Below, in pieces: positions 26,621-33,491 of a stretch of DNA of 33,491 nt; the first letter of the stretch is position 1, and every line of letters begins with the position of its first letter. Where the stretch lies: the NCBI GenBank assembly GCA_016704305.1, contig JADJAL010000044.1:1-33491 (forward strand), in the 5' to 3' direction. Below the pieces are notes generated by a model. That model ran no database searches. It was not told the origin of the DNA and saw only the letters and a list, made by a program, of their open reading frames with translations. The position numbers were made by a program, and so were the translations under genes. Source of the stretch: Haliea sp. GTDB taxonomy: Bacteria > Pseudomonadota > Gammaproteobacteria > Pseudomonadales > Halieaceae.

Positions 26621-27538
26621 CTAATGCTTCAACCTGAACTGCGCACTGAACGGGAAAAACACCTGCCTGATGAATCCCCGGGGTACCGGATTATCCGCCA
26701 GGCCCAGGTCGCCCATCTCCGAGTGGTCGGGATGATTGTACGTGCGAAACAGTATATCCCACAGCGGCACCGAGCCTGAGTAGTTGGAGTCCTGGTATTT
26801 CCGGTCTTTTGCATGGTGCAGGTTGTGCAGGTGCACCGTACCCAGCACGTAATGAAACCAGGCCGGGAAGCGCTGGTGGATATTGGCGTGCACCATGTTG
26901 CCGTCGAAGACCGTCCACATCCCGAGGAACACGACGATCTCGGTGGGCGCGCCGAGCAAAATAAGCGGCAGCGGCTTGATCGCGGAGTTGATCACCTCCT
27001 CGCCAAAGTGCACGCGCGCGGATTTCATGATGTGCATATGGGGCGTGTCGTGGTGAATGACATGGAAGTACCACAGGCGATCAAACGTATGGAAGCTACG
27101 GTGCACCACATAATCCATGAAGCTGCCGATCAGCAGCGCCAACGCAAACTGTGCCGCGAAGAACCAGTGCGCCGGCCACAGCTGGCCAAACTGCTGCAGG
27201 CGCAATTCGTTCAGGAAGGCGAACAGGAGAATCGCACCCGACTGGATCAACGGCCGGCTCACCGCCTGCAAAATGCCGTGGCCAATATCGTTCAACGACT
27301 GGGTGTCATGCAGGCAGTTCATTTTGCGGTTGCGCGGCACGAGTTGTTCAAACAGCAGGGTGACGAAGAAGTTGATGACGGTGACGGTGATCACCCAGGT
27401 CTCTACCGCAATGCCTGCATTCAGGCCCCAAAAATACAGCGCGGTGAAGCCGACCATGAAGCCGGGATAGGTAAACCAGGCGATGGTGTCCCGATGCCGT
27501 TCCAGGAAAGGAGTCTGAAACAAATAGTCTTTCTGCAC
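26621..27538 (-). CDS. Sterol desaturase/fatty acid hydroxylase family membrane protein
   Basis: A 305-aa protein with a likely GTG start at 27538. Four or more membrane helices carry the di-iron His motifs of this superfamily: HRSFH (146-150), HVIHH (159-163) and a later HNLHH. FDGNMVHANIHQRFPAWFHY and NYSGSVPLWDILFRTYNHP match the C-terminal family signature. Members hydroxylate or desaturate lipids, sterols or hopanoid-like substrates using oxygen and an electron donor; the substrate here is unknown. It sits 47 bp from the aldolase gene and 94 bp from the nucleosidase gene on the same strand. Confidence 0.92.
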   Translation of the reverse strand: MQKDYLFQTPFLERHRDTIAWFTYPGFMVGFTALYFWGLNAGIAVETWVITVTVINFFVTLLFEQLVPRNRKMNCLHDTQSLNDIGHGILQAVSRPLIQSGAILLFAFLNELRLQQFGQLWPAHWFFAAQFALALLIGSFMDYVVHRSFHTFDRLWYFHVIHHDTPHMHIMKSARVHFGEEVINSAIKPLPLILLGAPTEIVVFLGMWTVFDGNMVHANIHQRFPAWFHYVLGTVHLHNLHHAKDRKYQDSNYSGSVPLWDILFRTYNHPDHSEMGDLGLADNPVPRGFIRQVFFPFSAQFRLKH

Positions 27539-27584
27539 CGCTGCCTACCTTTTATATGGGCTGTGACAACATCGCGAGGGAAAA

Positions 27585-28229
27585 TTATTGTATGCGGCCA
27601 ATCAATTTATACAAGGGGGCAAACTGCTGCAACGTGGCGTCCGGCAGCGGTACCGGCGTGCCCAGCAGCCGTGCGCCCCAGATGATTTTTGCGGTGCGCT
27701 CCACCAATTTTGTAACCTTGAGCACGTCCGCGGGATGTTTTCCCACGCACAACAAGCCGTGATTGGCCATCAGCACCGCGCCTTTGTCCGCCACCCGGTT
27801 GGACACCTCCTCGGCCAGTTCCTCGCTGCCCGTCAGGCGATAGTCGGCCACTTCGATGTCGCCCCCGACGTACACATCGAACTCCTCGATCACGCAGGGA
27901 ATCGGCTGCCTGACAATCGCGAACATCGTCGCGAACAGCGCATGGCAATGCATCACCGCGCCGATGTCGCGATGCTTCCTCAGGCAGGCCAGGTGCAATG
28001 ACTTCTCGGTGGTCGGCATTTTGCTGCCTTCCAGCACCTTGCCGTCCAGGTCCGTCACCACCAGGTCATCCAGTGTCATGGCCTGGTAATCCATCGACGA
28101 GGGCGTCAATACGACATTCCCGTCCGGCAGCCGGGCGGAGACATTCCCCGCGGTGCCTTCCACCAGGCCGCAGGTGATCATCTCTTTCGCCGCCGCGAGC
28201 AGCGCTTCTTTAATCTCAAGGTCCGACAT
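27585..28229 (-). CDS. Class II aldolase/adducin family protein
   Basis: A 214-aa protein starting at ATG 28229. It has EGTAGNVSARLP, TTEKSLHLACLRKHRDIGAV with the presumed catalytic Glu75, MHCHALFATMFA with zinc ligands His94 and His96, and MANHGLLCVGKH with His157. These are the signatures of fuculose-phosphate/5-methylthioribulose-phosphate-type aldolases, which use zinc to cleave or form an aldol bond, or sometimes act as dehydratases. The nearby MTA nucleosidase-like gene raises the possibility of a role in methylthio-sugar phosphate breakdown. The isomerase and kinase steps of such a route are not in the window. It lies downstream of the DUF3703 gene on the same strand. Confidence 0.88.
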   Translation of the reverse strand: MSDLEIKEALLAAAKEMITCGLVEGTAGNVSARLPDGNVVLTPSSMDYQAMTLDDLVVTDLDGKVLEGSKMPTTEKSLHLACLRKHRDIGAVMHCHALFATMFAIVRQPIPCVIEEFDVYVGGDIEVADYRLTGSEELAEEVSNRVADKGAVLMANHGLLCVGKHPADVLKVTKLVERTAKIIWGARLLGTPVPLPDATLQQFAPLYKLIGRIQ

Positions 28230-28278
28230 TTTTTGCTCTCTCCGGCGCACGGCCCGCGATGATGTCCTGCAATTCCGG

Positions 28279-28590
28279 CTAAATGGCCATCCGCTTGAAC
28301 ATACTGACGTTGCTGCCGCCCGTGTTGCCGGTGGGGACAACGCCCACGGCGGAACCCAATGCGCCAAAAACAATTCGCACCAATTGTCCCCAGGCGGCAA
28401 GGAACTGGAATTGGCGCACTGCAATGACAAGCATCAGCCAATGGGAGAGCACATGCGGAATGACGTCAGACTGACCTATGACGTGCGCACGTTCGAGATG
28501 TTCAACCGCGACTAGCAGTTCGCCCCGGGACATGAACGCCCTAGCCTGGACAATTTCCGACTCAAAGGCCGCATTATGGGTGGGGTTCAC
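28279..28590 (-). CDS. DUF3703 family protein, in-frame early stop
   Basis: A 103-aa protein with a GTG start overlapping the upstream methyltransferase stop (GTGA). The pattern is that of DUF3703: ESEIVQARAFMSRGELLVAV, EHLERAHVIGQSDVIPHVLS and VGVVPTGNTGGSNVSMFKRM. The family is found beside metal-resistance genes; its function is unknown. Relatives read on as PIPxDLQ after this point. Here MAI is followed by TAG and then, in the same frame, PELQDIIAGRAPERAKN. The stop therefore seems to truncate the last dozen or so residues, by mutation or by a base error. Confidence 0.8.
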   Translation of the reverse strand: MNPTHNAAFESEIVQARAFMSRGELLVAVEHLERAHVIGQSDVIPHVLSHWLMLVIAVRQFQFLAAWGQLVRIVFGALGSAVGVVPTGNTGGSNVSMFKRMAI

Positions 28591-29300
28591 GATAACATCT
28601 CCCTACGTTCCACCGAGCAGGCGACAGTTGGCGGAGTCTCCGCCTCTGCGCAATTGCTGACGGCGGTTAAGATCGAGATGGTTCCCAACGGCGTTGCAAT
28701 GTTGCCGAGAGTATCCACTCGCGAGAAGCCCGACGCGCCGATCAGCAACGGCAAATCTCCCCGTACGTTGTCGCGCGTATTCTCCATACCGTCGAGCAGC
28801 CTGACTGGGAAGAAGGCGGCACGCATCAGCAGATTTTGTGGCCTGCCCCAATCGGCGACCATAAGTTCGCCCGTGGGCGAGAGAACCCGTTTTATCTCGG
28901 AGAATGCAGACGTTTTCCCCGCTCGGGACAAATGGTGCAAAAACAAGCTCGAAACGACCACATCGAAGCTGCCCGCATCAAAGGGAAGTGCATCGGCAAA
29001 ACCGTGACTGAAGTCGATATCAACACCCGCAGCCGTTGCTTTACGCTCAGCCCGGGACAGCATTTCAGGGTCGCCGTCGACGCCACGCACAGTGAGATGT
29101 GGATACCTCTGCTTGATGAGCACTGCCAACGTTCCACTGCCACACGCCAGATCCAGCACCTTGCCTGAGTGGCCTGACAAAGTATCCACCAACGCGGTTT
29201 TGACCGTCTGCTCTCGTGTGCTCAGTCTCACCAACGGATCATAAAGCCCATTCAGTTTCTGGAATTTCAACGCGTGAATGTATGTATTTTTCCGATTCAT
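28587..29300 (-). CDS. Class I SAM-dependent methyltransferase
   Basis: A 237-aa protein; the ATG at 29300 follows GGAGGAGAGG, a strong ribosome site. The SAM-binding motif I is VLDLACGSGTLAVLIKQRYP, the acidic motif II is VRGVDGDPEMLSRAE, and post-I motifs are ADALPFDAGSFDVVVSSLFL and EIKRVLSPTGELMVADWG. The overall pattern is a UbiE/Methyltransf_11-like enzyme with an N-terminal helical part. The methyl acceptor is unknown. In this neighbourhood a role in metal stress (for example arsenic or metalloid methylation) is possible but not supported by any metal-ligand Cys pattern. Confidence 0.85.
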   Translation of the reverse strand: MNRKNTYIHALKFQKLNGLYDPLVRLSTREQTVKTALVDTLSGHSGKVLDLACGSGTLAVLIKQRYPHLTVRGVDGDPEMLSRAERKATAAGVDIDFSHGFADALPFDAGSFDVVVSSLFLHHLSRAGKTSAFSEIKRVLSPTGELMVADWGRPQNLLMRAAFFPVRLLDGMENTRDNVRGDLPLLIGASGFSRVDTLGNIATPLGTISILTAVSNCAEAETPPTVACSVERREMLS

Positions 29301-29315
29301 TACCGCCTCTCCTCC

Positions 29316-29426
29316 TTACTCAACTTTCATTACGACAGGATAGATTTGCATCTGGTAGTGGATTTCGCATTCACCTTTTCCTGGCACTGCCAAATCCTGG
29401 GTTGTTTGTCTGTATGTACACACGCT
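29316..29426 (-). pseudogene. Remnant of a cupredoxin C-terminus
   Basis: About 36 codons open on the minus strand after an in-frame TAG. The end reads VPGKGECEIHYQMQIYPVVM then KVE and stop, parallel to FHCQMQMYRGVLKVE in the damaged cupredoxin at 30468. The copper-ligand Cys is replaced by Tyr (HYQMQ). No N-terminal part or start is present. The DNA of the two ends is also visibly similar (ACTCAACTTTC shared). The methyltransferase gene starts 16 bases downstream. Confidence 0.65.
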
Positions 29427-29490
29427 CTATCCCGACCAAGAGACAACCGCTCTTGAAATTCCACACCGCACACGATGATCGGCGCATTTA

Positions 29491-30144
29491 TTAATCAGCG
29501 GTGACTGTGTCAGACTTACCGAATCTAGGTAACCACGCTGGGGTCGAGTCCATATATCGCTGGTAAACATCTCCAAATTCGTTAAGCGCTAACTGCTCCT
29601 CATGACTGGCTAACCGAACATAGACGACCAGCAGAATCGGGAACATGACCAGCGTGGGCAGCGTCGGCCATTGCAGCAGGAACCCGAACATAATCATGAT
29701 GAACGCGAGATACTGCGGATGTCGGCAGCGCGCATACCATCCGGTTGTAGCCGACAACCCGGCCTTCTGTGCTGTATGTAGAACGCTCCAGGCAGCAGAA
29801 AGCAAGATAAATCCTGAGATGATAATGACGTTGCTGGCTATGTGAAGCGGGTCAAAATGGGCATTACCTTCAAACCCTAAAAACGTGTGCAACAAGTGCC
29901 CATTGTCATGCGCCAGAAAGTCGACACCTGGGAACTTCTTCGCCAACCATCCTGAGAGGAAATAGATGGTCAGCGGGTAACCATACATTTCCGTAAACAG
30001 GGCAACGATAAAGGCTGAAAATGCACCTAAGCTTCTCCAATCCTGTTTAGATTTTGGTTTCACGAAGCTGAACGCGAAAAAAATAAAGACCGCGGAGTTG
30101 ATAAAAACAAGAGTCCACAAACCATAAGCTGATCCGTCGTGCAT
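29491..30144 (-). CDS. Isoprenylcysteine carboxyl methyltransferase-like membrane protein
   Basis: A 217-aa membrane protein starting at ATG 30144, preceded by AGGAGGT at ideal spacing. It has five or so hydrophobic helices and the C-terminal signature of ICMT/PEMT-like integral methyltransferases: the SAM-site-type ARCRHPQYLAFIMIMFGFLL and RLASHEEQLALNEFGDVYQR. Bacterial versions near copper genes are common but their acceptor is unknown; protein prenylcysteines are not expected. It is translated three bases after the DUF2933 stop, so it belongs to the copper operon. The DNA is more AT-rich than the flanking blocks. Confidence 0.85.
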   Translation of the reverse strand: MHDGSAYGLWTLVFINSAVFIFFAFSFVKPKSKQDWRSLGAFSAFIVALFTEMYGYPLTIYFLSGWLAKKFPGVDFLAHDNGHLLHTFLGFEGNAHFDPLHIASNVIIISGFILLSAAWSVLHTAQKAGLSATTGWYARCRHPQYLAFIMIMFGFLLQWPTLPTLVMFPILLVVYVRLASHEEQLALNEFGDVYQRYMDSTPAWLPRFGKSDTVTAD

Positions 30145-30147
30145 GGT

Positions 30148-30459
30148 TTACCTCCTGCGTTTCGCAGAACTATCTTTGTGTGACTGTTTTTGCCCGTCCT
30201 CCAATCCCTTTCGGTAGGCCTCATTATCCGTCAGGCGAGAGTCTTCATGGATGGTCTCCTTACCATGTATTTGTCCAGCGTGCGCATGCTTTCCGTGCAT
30301 GAAGACGTGCATTAGTGGACAGATCAAAAGAATCAGAAAAGGAAGGAACTGAAAAACGTGTGCGCGATGCTCCATCAACAAAAAATAAGTTACGGCACCG
30401 ATGAGAACCATTGCCGCATAACCCTGCGAACTAGACCAGAAAGAACGTTTTTTAATCAT
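30148..30459 (-). CDS. DUF2933 small membrane protein
   Basis: A 103-aa protein from ATG 30459, which is preceded by GAGGCGG. One or two membrane segments (GYAAMVLIGAVTYFLLMEHR; FLPFLILLICPLMHVFM) are followed by a His-rich HGKHAHAGQIHGKE and a polar tail. The pairing of CPLMHVFMHG with His residues is typical of DUF2933, found in copper and heavy-metal clusters. The His/Met richness hints at metal binding. The alternative ATG four codons upstream is less well placed for the ribosome site. Confidence 0.8.
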   Translation of the reverse strand: MIKKRSFWSSSQGYAAMVLIGAVTYFLLMEHRAHVFQFLPFLILLICPLMHVFMHGKHAHAGQIHGKETIHEDSRLTDNEAYRKGLEDGQKQSHKDSSAKRRR

Positions 30460-30467
30460 CACCCGCC

Positions 30468-30750
30468 TCACTCAACTTTCAGTACGCCACGATACATCTG
30501 CATCTGGCAATGAAACACATACTCTCCCGCCGCGAGCGGCGGCAACGTTACCGATTTTGGCTTATTCAGCGGGCTGCAGCCGCGCCGCGCGGTTGGCGGC
30601 CAGCTTGATTCGAGCCGGGTTGTATACGCCATTTTCCACTACGATTGTCAGGTCGGCGTCACCAGGTACAGCATCGCCGGGCTTGTACAGCCAGAACCAC
30701 CAAACAATCAATCCGATAAGCGCTACCCCTGCCACATTGATAATCAACAT
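30468..30750 (-). pseudogene. Cupredoxin-domain protein with an internal deletion
   Basis: The N-terminus from ATG 30750 is a membrane anchor (MLIINVAGVALIGLIVWWFW) plus the first strands (IVVENGVYNPARIKLAANRA). The C-terminus, in another frame, is PLNKPKSVTLPPLAAGEYVF, then HCQMQMYRGVLKVE and TGA at 30468. Comparison from memory with CopA-linked cupredoxins shows about 24 residues missing between them, including a SPC motif with a probable copper ligand. The first frame stops at 30562. The junction lies in CGGCTGCAGCCCGCTG, where short GCTG repeats could have recombined. Copper binding is probably lost. Confidence 0.7.
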
Positions 30751-30764
30751 ATTCGATTCCTTAC

Positions 30765-33074
30765 TCAGTGCGCTTGCGCATTAAACAATCGAAGCCGATT
30801 CGCATTCATGACCACCGTCAATGACGAGAACGCCATCGCGGCACCCGCGATCACGGGACTCAAGAGCAAGCCCAGAAACGGGTAGAGCACACCTGCGGCT
30901 ACCGGCACGCCAGCCACGTTGTAAATGAATGCGCCAAACAGGTTCTGTTTGATGTTGCGCAGGGTCGCCTTGCTCACGGCAATGGCGTCGGCAAGACCAT
31001 GCAGCGAGCCACGCATCAGGGTGATGTCCGCGCTTTCGATTGCCACATCGGTGCCCGTGCCAATGGCAAAACCGACATTGGCCATGGCCAGGGCAGGTGC
31101 GTCATTGATCCCGTCGCCGGTCATGCCCACGATTTCACCCTGTGCTTGCAGTTCAACTACCTTGTCTGATTTGTCCTGGGGTAAGACTTCGGCAAAAAAA
31201 TCAGCAATGCCCACTTTCGCCGCGACGGCCTGCGCGGTGGCGCGGTTATCGCCGGTGAGCATCACCACGCGTATGCCGTTGTGTTGAAGCCGCTTGATCG
31301 CGGCGATGGAGTCTTCCTTGATCGGGTCCGCCACTGCAATGATGGCGGCCAGATGATTGTTCACGGCGAAGTACATCGCTGTTTTTGCCTCCGAGGCCAA
31401 GAGTTGCGCTCGATCCACGAACTGCGCGATTTCGATTGTGCGTTCCCGCATGAGTTTTTCATTGCCGAACAACAGGTGCTTTCCATCCACATTCGCCTCC
31501 ACACCATGCCCCGCAATGGCATTGAAGTTGGCCACCTTCAGGGTTGCCAGACCCCGCACGCGGGCTGACTCGACAATTGACAGCGCAAGCGGATGTTCCG
31601 ACCCCGATTCCAGGCTAGCGGCGAGCCTCAAAATATCATCTTCGGTTTCCGATCCGGCCAGTACGATGTCGGTGACGTAGGCTTGCCCGCCGTGATCGTG
31701 CCGGTTTTGTCCAGGATCATGGTGGTAATTTTCGACGCCATCTGCAGTGCCTCTCCGTTACGGATCAGTACACCCGCCTCCGCCGCCTTACCGACACCCA
31801 CCATGACCGACATCGGTGTGGCCAGCCCCAGCGCGCAGGGACAGGCGATAATCAGCACTGTAGTCGCCGAAACAATCGCAAAGGCTACGGCTGGATAGGG
31901 GCCAAAATTAAGCCACGCCATGGCGCTCACCACCGCGATAATCATTACCACCGGCACAAAGTATCCGGAAATTACATCCGCGAGACGGCCGATGGGTGGT
32001 TTGGAGTTCTGCGCTCGCTTCACCATAGTGATGATCCGTGCCAGCGCGGTGTCCTTGCCCACCCGCGTCGCCTTGAACAGGATGGAGCCGGTTTTATTCA
32101 AGGTGCCCGCCACCACTTCATCGCCCTCGCCCTTTTCCACCGGCATGGGCTCGCCCGTCAGCATGGATTCGTCTGATCGCCGTATGGCCCTCTACAACCT
32201 GACCATCCACCGGAATTTTTCTCCCAGGCGTGCGCGCACGATATCGTTTAGCAACACCTGCTCTATCGCGATGTCCAGTTCCTTGCCGTCCCGAACAACG
32301 CGCGCTGTTTTGGCCTGCAACCCGATCAAGCGCTTGATCGCCTGGGAGGTCCGCCCCTCGCCTTGAGTTCCAGCGCCAGGCCCAGATTGATCAGGCCAAT
32401 GATCATGGCGGTCGCTTCGAAATACACATGACGCGCCATTTCCGGCACATACCCGGTGCTAAAACGACGACCATGGAATACAACCAGGGCAGTACCGGTG
32501 CCCAGCGCTATAAGCGTATCCATATTGGCGGAGTGATTCTGAACGACCGCCAGGCGCCGACATAAAAATGCTTGCCGGAGAACACCATGACACCGAGGGT
32601 CAGTACACCGACAAGCAACCACCCCATGCGCTCCGCATCGGTGGAAACCGTCATTGTCCCGCCGAAGATACTGTAGATCATGAGCGGTACGCCCAGCGCC
32701 AGGGCGACACCGGTTTCCAGCAACAAGCGCCTGTAATACGCCCATTCCGCCTTTTCCTTTTCATCCAGGTCTTCGGCGCTCGAGGTCGCGGCGATGGATT
32801 TTGCGTTGTAACCTGCGTTCTCAACCGCACGAATCAGTGCCTGCGTATCGACATTACCCGTTACAGTCACCGTGCGTTGCGCGAAGTTCATTGCGGCGCC
32901 GGCAACGCCGGGGACGCGATTAAGCGCGGTTTCGATCTTCTTCACGCAGCTGGCGCAACTGGCACCCTCGATGAGAAGTTCCTGCTCATTGGCCAAAGCA
33001 GACGTTGCGGTGGTGGCAGCCGGCATCTTTGTCGCGGCGTGATGCGCGTGTTGATCGTTGCCTGGATGGGCCAT
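30765..33074 (-). CDS. copA: CopA-type copper-exporting P1B ATPase, seven apparent frameshifts
   Basis: The ATG at 33074 follows GGAGGAAA. Order: a His-rich N-terminus, one HMA metal-binding domain (GASCASCVKKIETAL), eight membrane helices, actuator TGEP (MLTGEPMPVEKG), CPC in IIACPCALGLATP, phosphorylation DKTGTIT, then MLTGDN and GDGINDAPAL. Copper-type YN and MAFSSLTVV motifs lie in the last helices. The frame shifts near 32541, 32487, 32456, 32362, 32225, 32178 and 31680, each by one base. Correcting all seven gives exactly 771 codons with every motif intact. This argues for sequencing indels. It exports Cu(I) to the periplasm and is preceded by a CueR-type promoter. Confidence 0.92.
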
Positions 33075-33107
33075 GGGCTTTTCCTCCAATTGTTACCTCA
33101 CACGCAT

Positions 33108-33138
33108 ACCCTAGACCTTCCTGCAACCGGAAGGTCAA
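33108..33138 (-). promoter_or_regulatory. CueR/MerR-type copper promoter and operator of copA
   Basis: On the minus strand a -35 TTGACC (33138-33133) and a -10 TAGGGT (33113-33108) are separated by 19 bases, the long spacer typical of MerR-family-activated promoters. The spacer region carries GACCTTCC (33114-33121) and its perfect complement GGAAGGTC (33129-33136), seven bases apart. This matches the CueR box known upstream of copA genes. No cueR gene is in the window. Confidence 0.85.
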
Positions 33139-33189
33139 GCCCTGGATGCAGGGAAATTTTTTTACCCCGCATTGCCCGCCCACGCGCAG

Positions 33190-33491
33190 CTAAGCCGGCT
33201 TACGTCGCGGCGGATTGCCATAATTGGGATCACCACTGACGCGAGCCGCGACCGTGCCCTTGGGCGCGTCATACCAACCCGGGTCGGCATAACTGTCGCG
33301 TGGCAAGTTATCCCGCACCTTGACGGTGGTGAACATGCCGCCCATCTCGAGGCTCCCGTACGGCCCCTTCCCCATCATCATCGGCAGGGTATTGCGCGGA
33401 CCGGAAAGCATTCCCATATCGACATGCTCCTGGTGTTCCGCCATGCCGTTGCGGCCCATGGCCATGAATCCTGGCAACATCTGCCCGGATG
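33190..33491 (-). CDS. Multicopper oxidase, C-terminal end (continues beyond the window)
   Basis: The frame is open to the right edge (SGQMLPGFMAMG), so only the last 100 or so residues are present; the ATG at 33480 is probably internal. The sequence LPMMMGKGPYGSLEMGGMFT, then VKVRDNLPRDSYADPGWYDA, is, as I recall, the Met-rich C-terminus of copper-resistance multicopper oxidases, which oxidise Cu(I) in the periplasm. The copper-ligand motifs lie outside the window. It is upstream of copA on the same strand, with the CueR-type promoter between them. Confidence 0.7.
   Translation of the reverse strand, partial: SGQMLPGFMAMGRNGMAEHQEHVDMGMLSGPRNTLPMMMGKGPYGSLEMGGMFTTVKVRDNLPRDSYADPGWYDAPKGTVAARVSGDPNYGNPPRRKPA

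Noticed and set aside
33140..33163. CCCTG-CAGGG hairpin followed by AAATTTTTTT
   Set aside because: The T-run is on the plus strand, where no gene ends; genes here run on the minus strand. The stem is only five pairs.

Overview
The window looks like chromosomal DNA of a GC-rich, probably marine or aquatic gammaproteobacterium. The Halieaceae/Cellvibrionales area would fit, but this is an inference from gene style only: a phasin-like PAKK-repeat protein, NhaD, a MaoC-like hot-dog protein, a bacterial P450, a START protein, a sterol-desaturase-like protein and cbpA/cbpM. No rRNA, tRNA, CRISPR array or complete insertion sequence was seen.

Layout. (1) 1-3644: a visibly AT-richer block with two overlapping membrane-protein genes. 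The first enters from outside the window, has Cache-like sensor regions and is frameshifted. The second is intact (669 aa). (2) 3.8-6.1 kb: a divergent pair, a lipoprotein (-) and an AraC-family regulator (+), each broken by apparent one-base indels. (3) 6.1-18 kb: housekeeping and lipid/stress genes. These are a MaoC-like protein, a membrane-anchored unknown protein ending inside a perfect 52-bp palindrome, an NAD(P)-binding lipoprotein, TrhA/HlyIII, a START protein with a DMT permease, a persulfide dioxygenase-rhodanese fusion, a phasin-like protein, NhaD, a YiiX-like hydrolase, a small membrane protein and a cytochrome P450. (4) 17.9-19.2 kb: cbpA-cbpM. (5) 19.3-22.8 kb: a tightly overlapping five-gene operon for a tryptophan tryptophylquinone (TTQ) amine dehydrogenase: heavy chain, MauE, MauD, TTQ light chain, c-type cytochrome. 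(6) 23-25.7 kb: a DUF4239 protein and a cation/proton antiporter with a TrkA-N tail. (7) 25.7-28.2 kb, minus strand: a nucleosidase-family protein, a sterol-desaturase-like protein and a class II aldolase. (8) 28.3-33.5 kb, minus strand: a copper-handling block read right to left. It holds a multicopper oxidase (3' end only), a CueR-type promoter, a CopA ATPase, a damaged cupredoxin, a DUF2933 protein, an isoprenylcysteine-methyltransferase-like protein, a second cupredoxin remnant, a SAM methyltransferase and a DUF3703 protein.

How they work together. The amine dehydrogenase operon would oxidise primary amines in the periplasm. The light chain carries a twin-arginine signal and MauD/MauE support its disulfides. 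Electrons could pass to the co-encoded cytochrome. The copper block is a classic export/oxidation set under a MerR-type promoter with a 19-bp spacer.

Sequence quality. Many otherwise well-conserved genes change reading frame at single bases, often in G, C or A runs (about 1125, 1181, 1266, 4360, 4447, 5290, 7190, 18845, 23985 and seven places in copA). Correcting each by one base restores family motifs and a length divisible by three, so I read most as assembly indels rather than pseudogenes. Coordinates for these genes are full corrected spans. The cupredoxin deletion at about 30560 and the internal gap in the YiiX-like gene are not single-base events and may be real.
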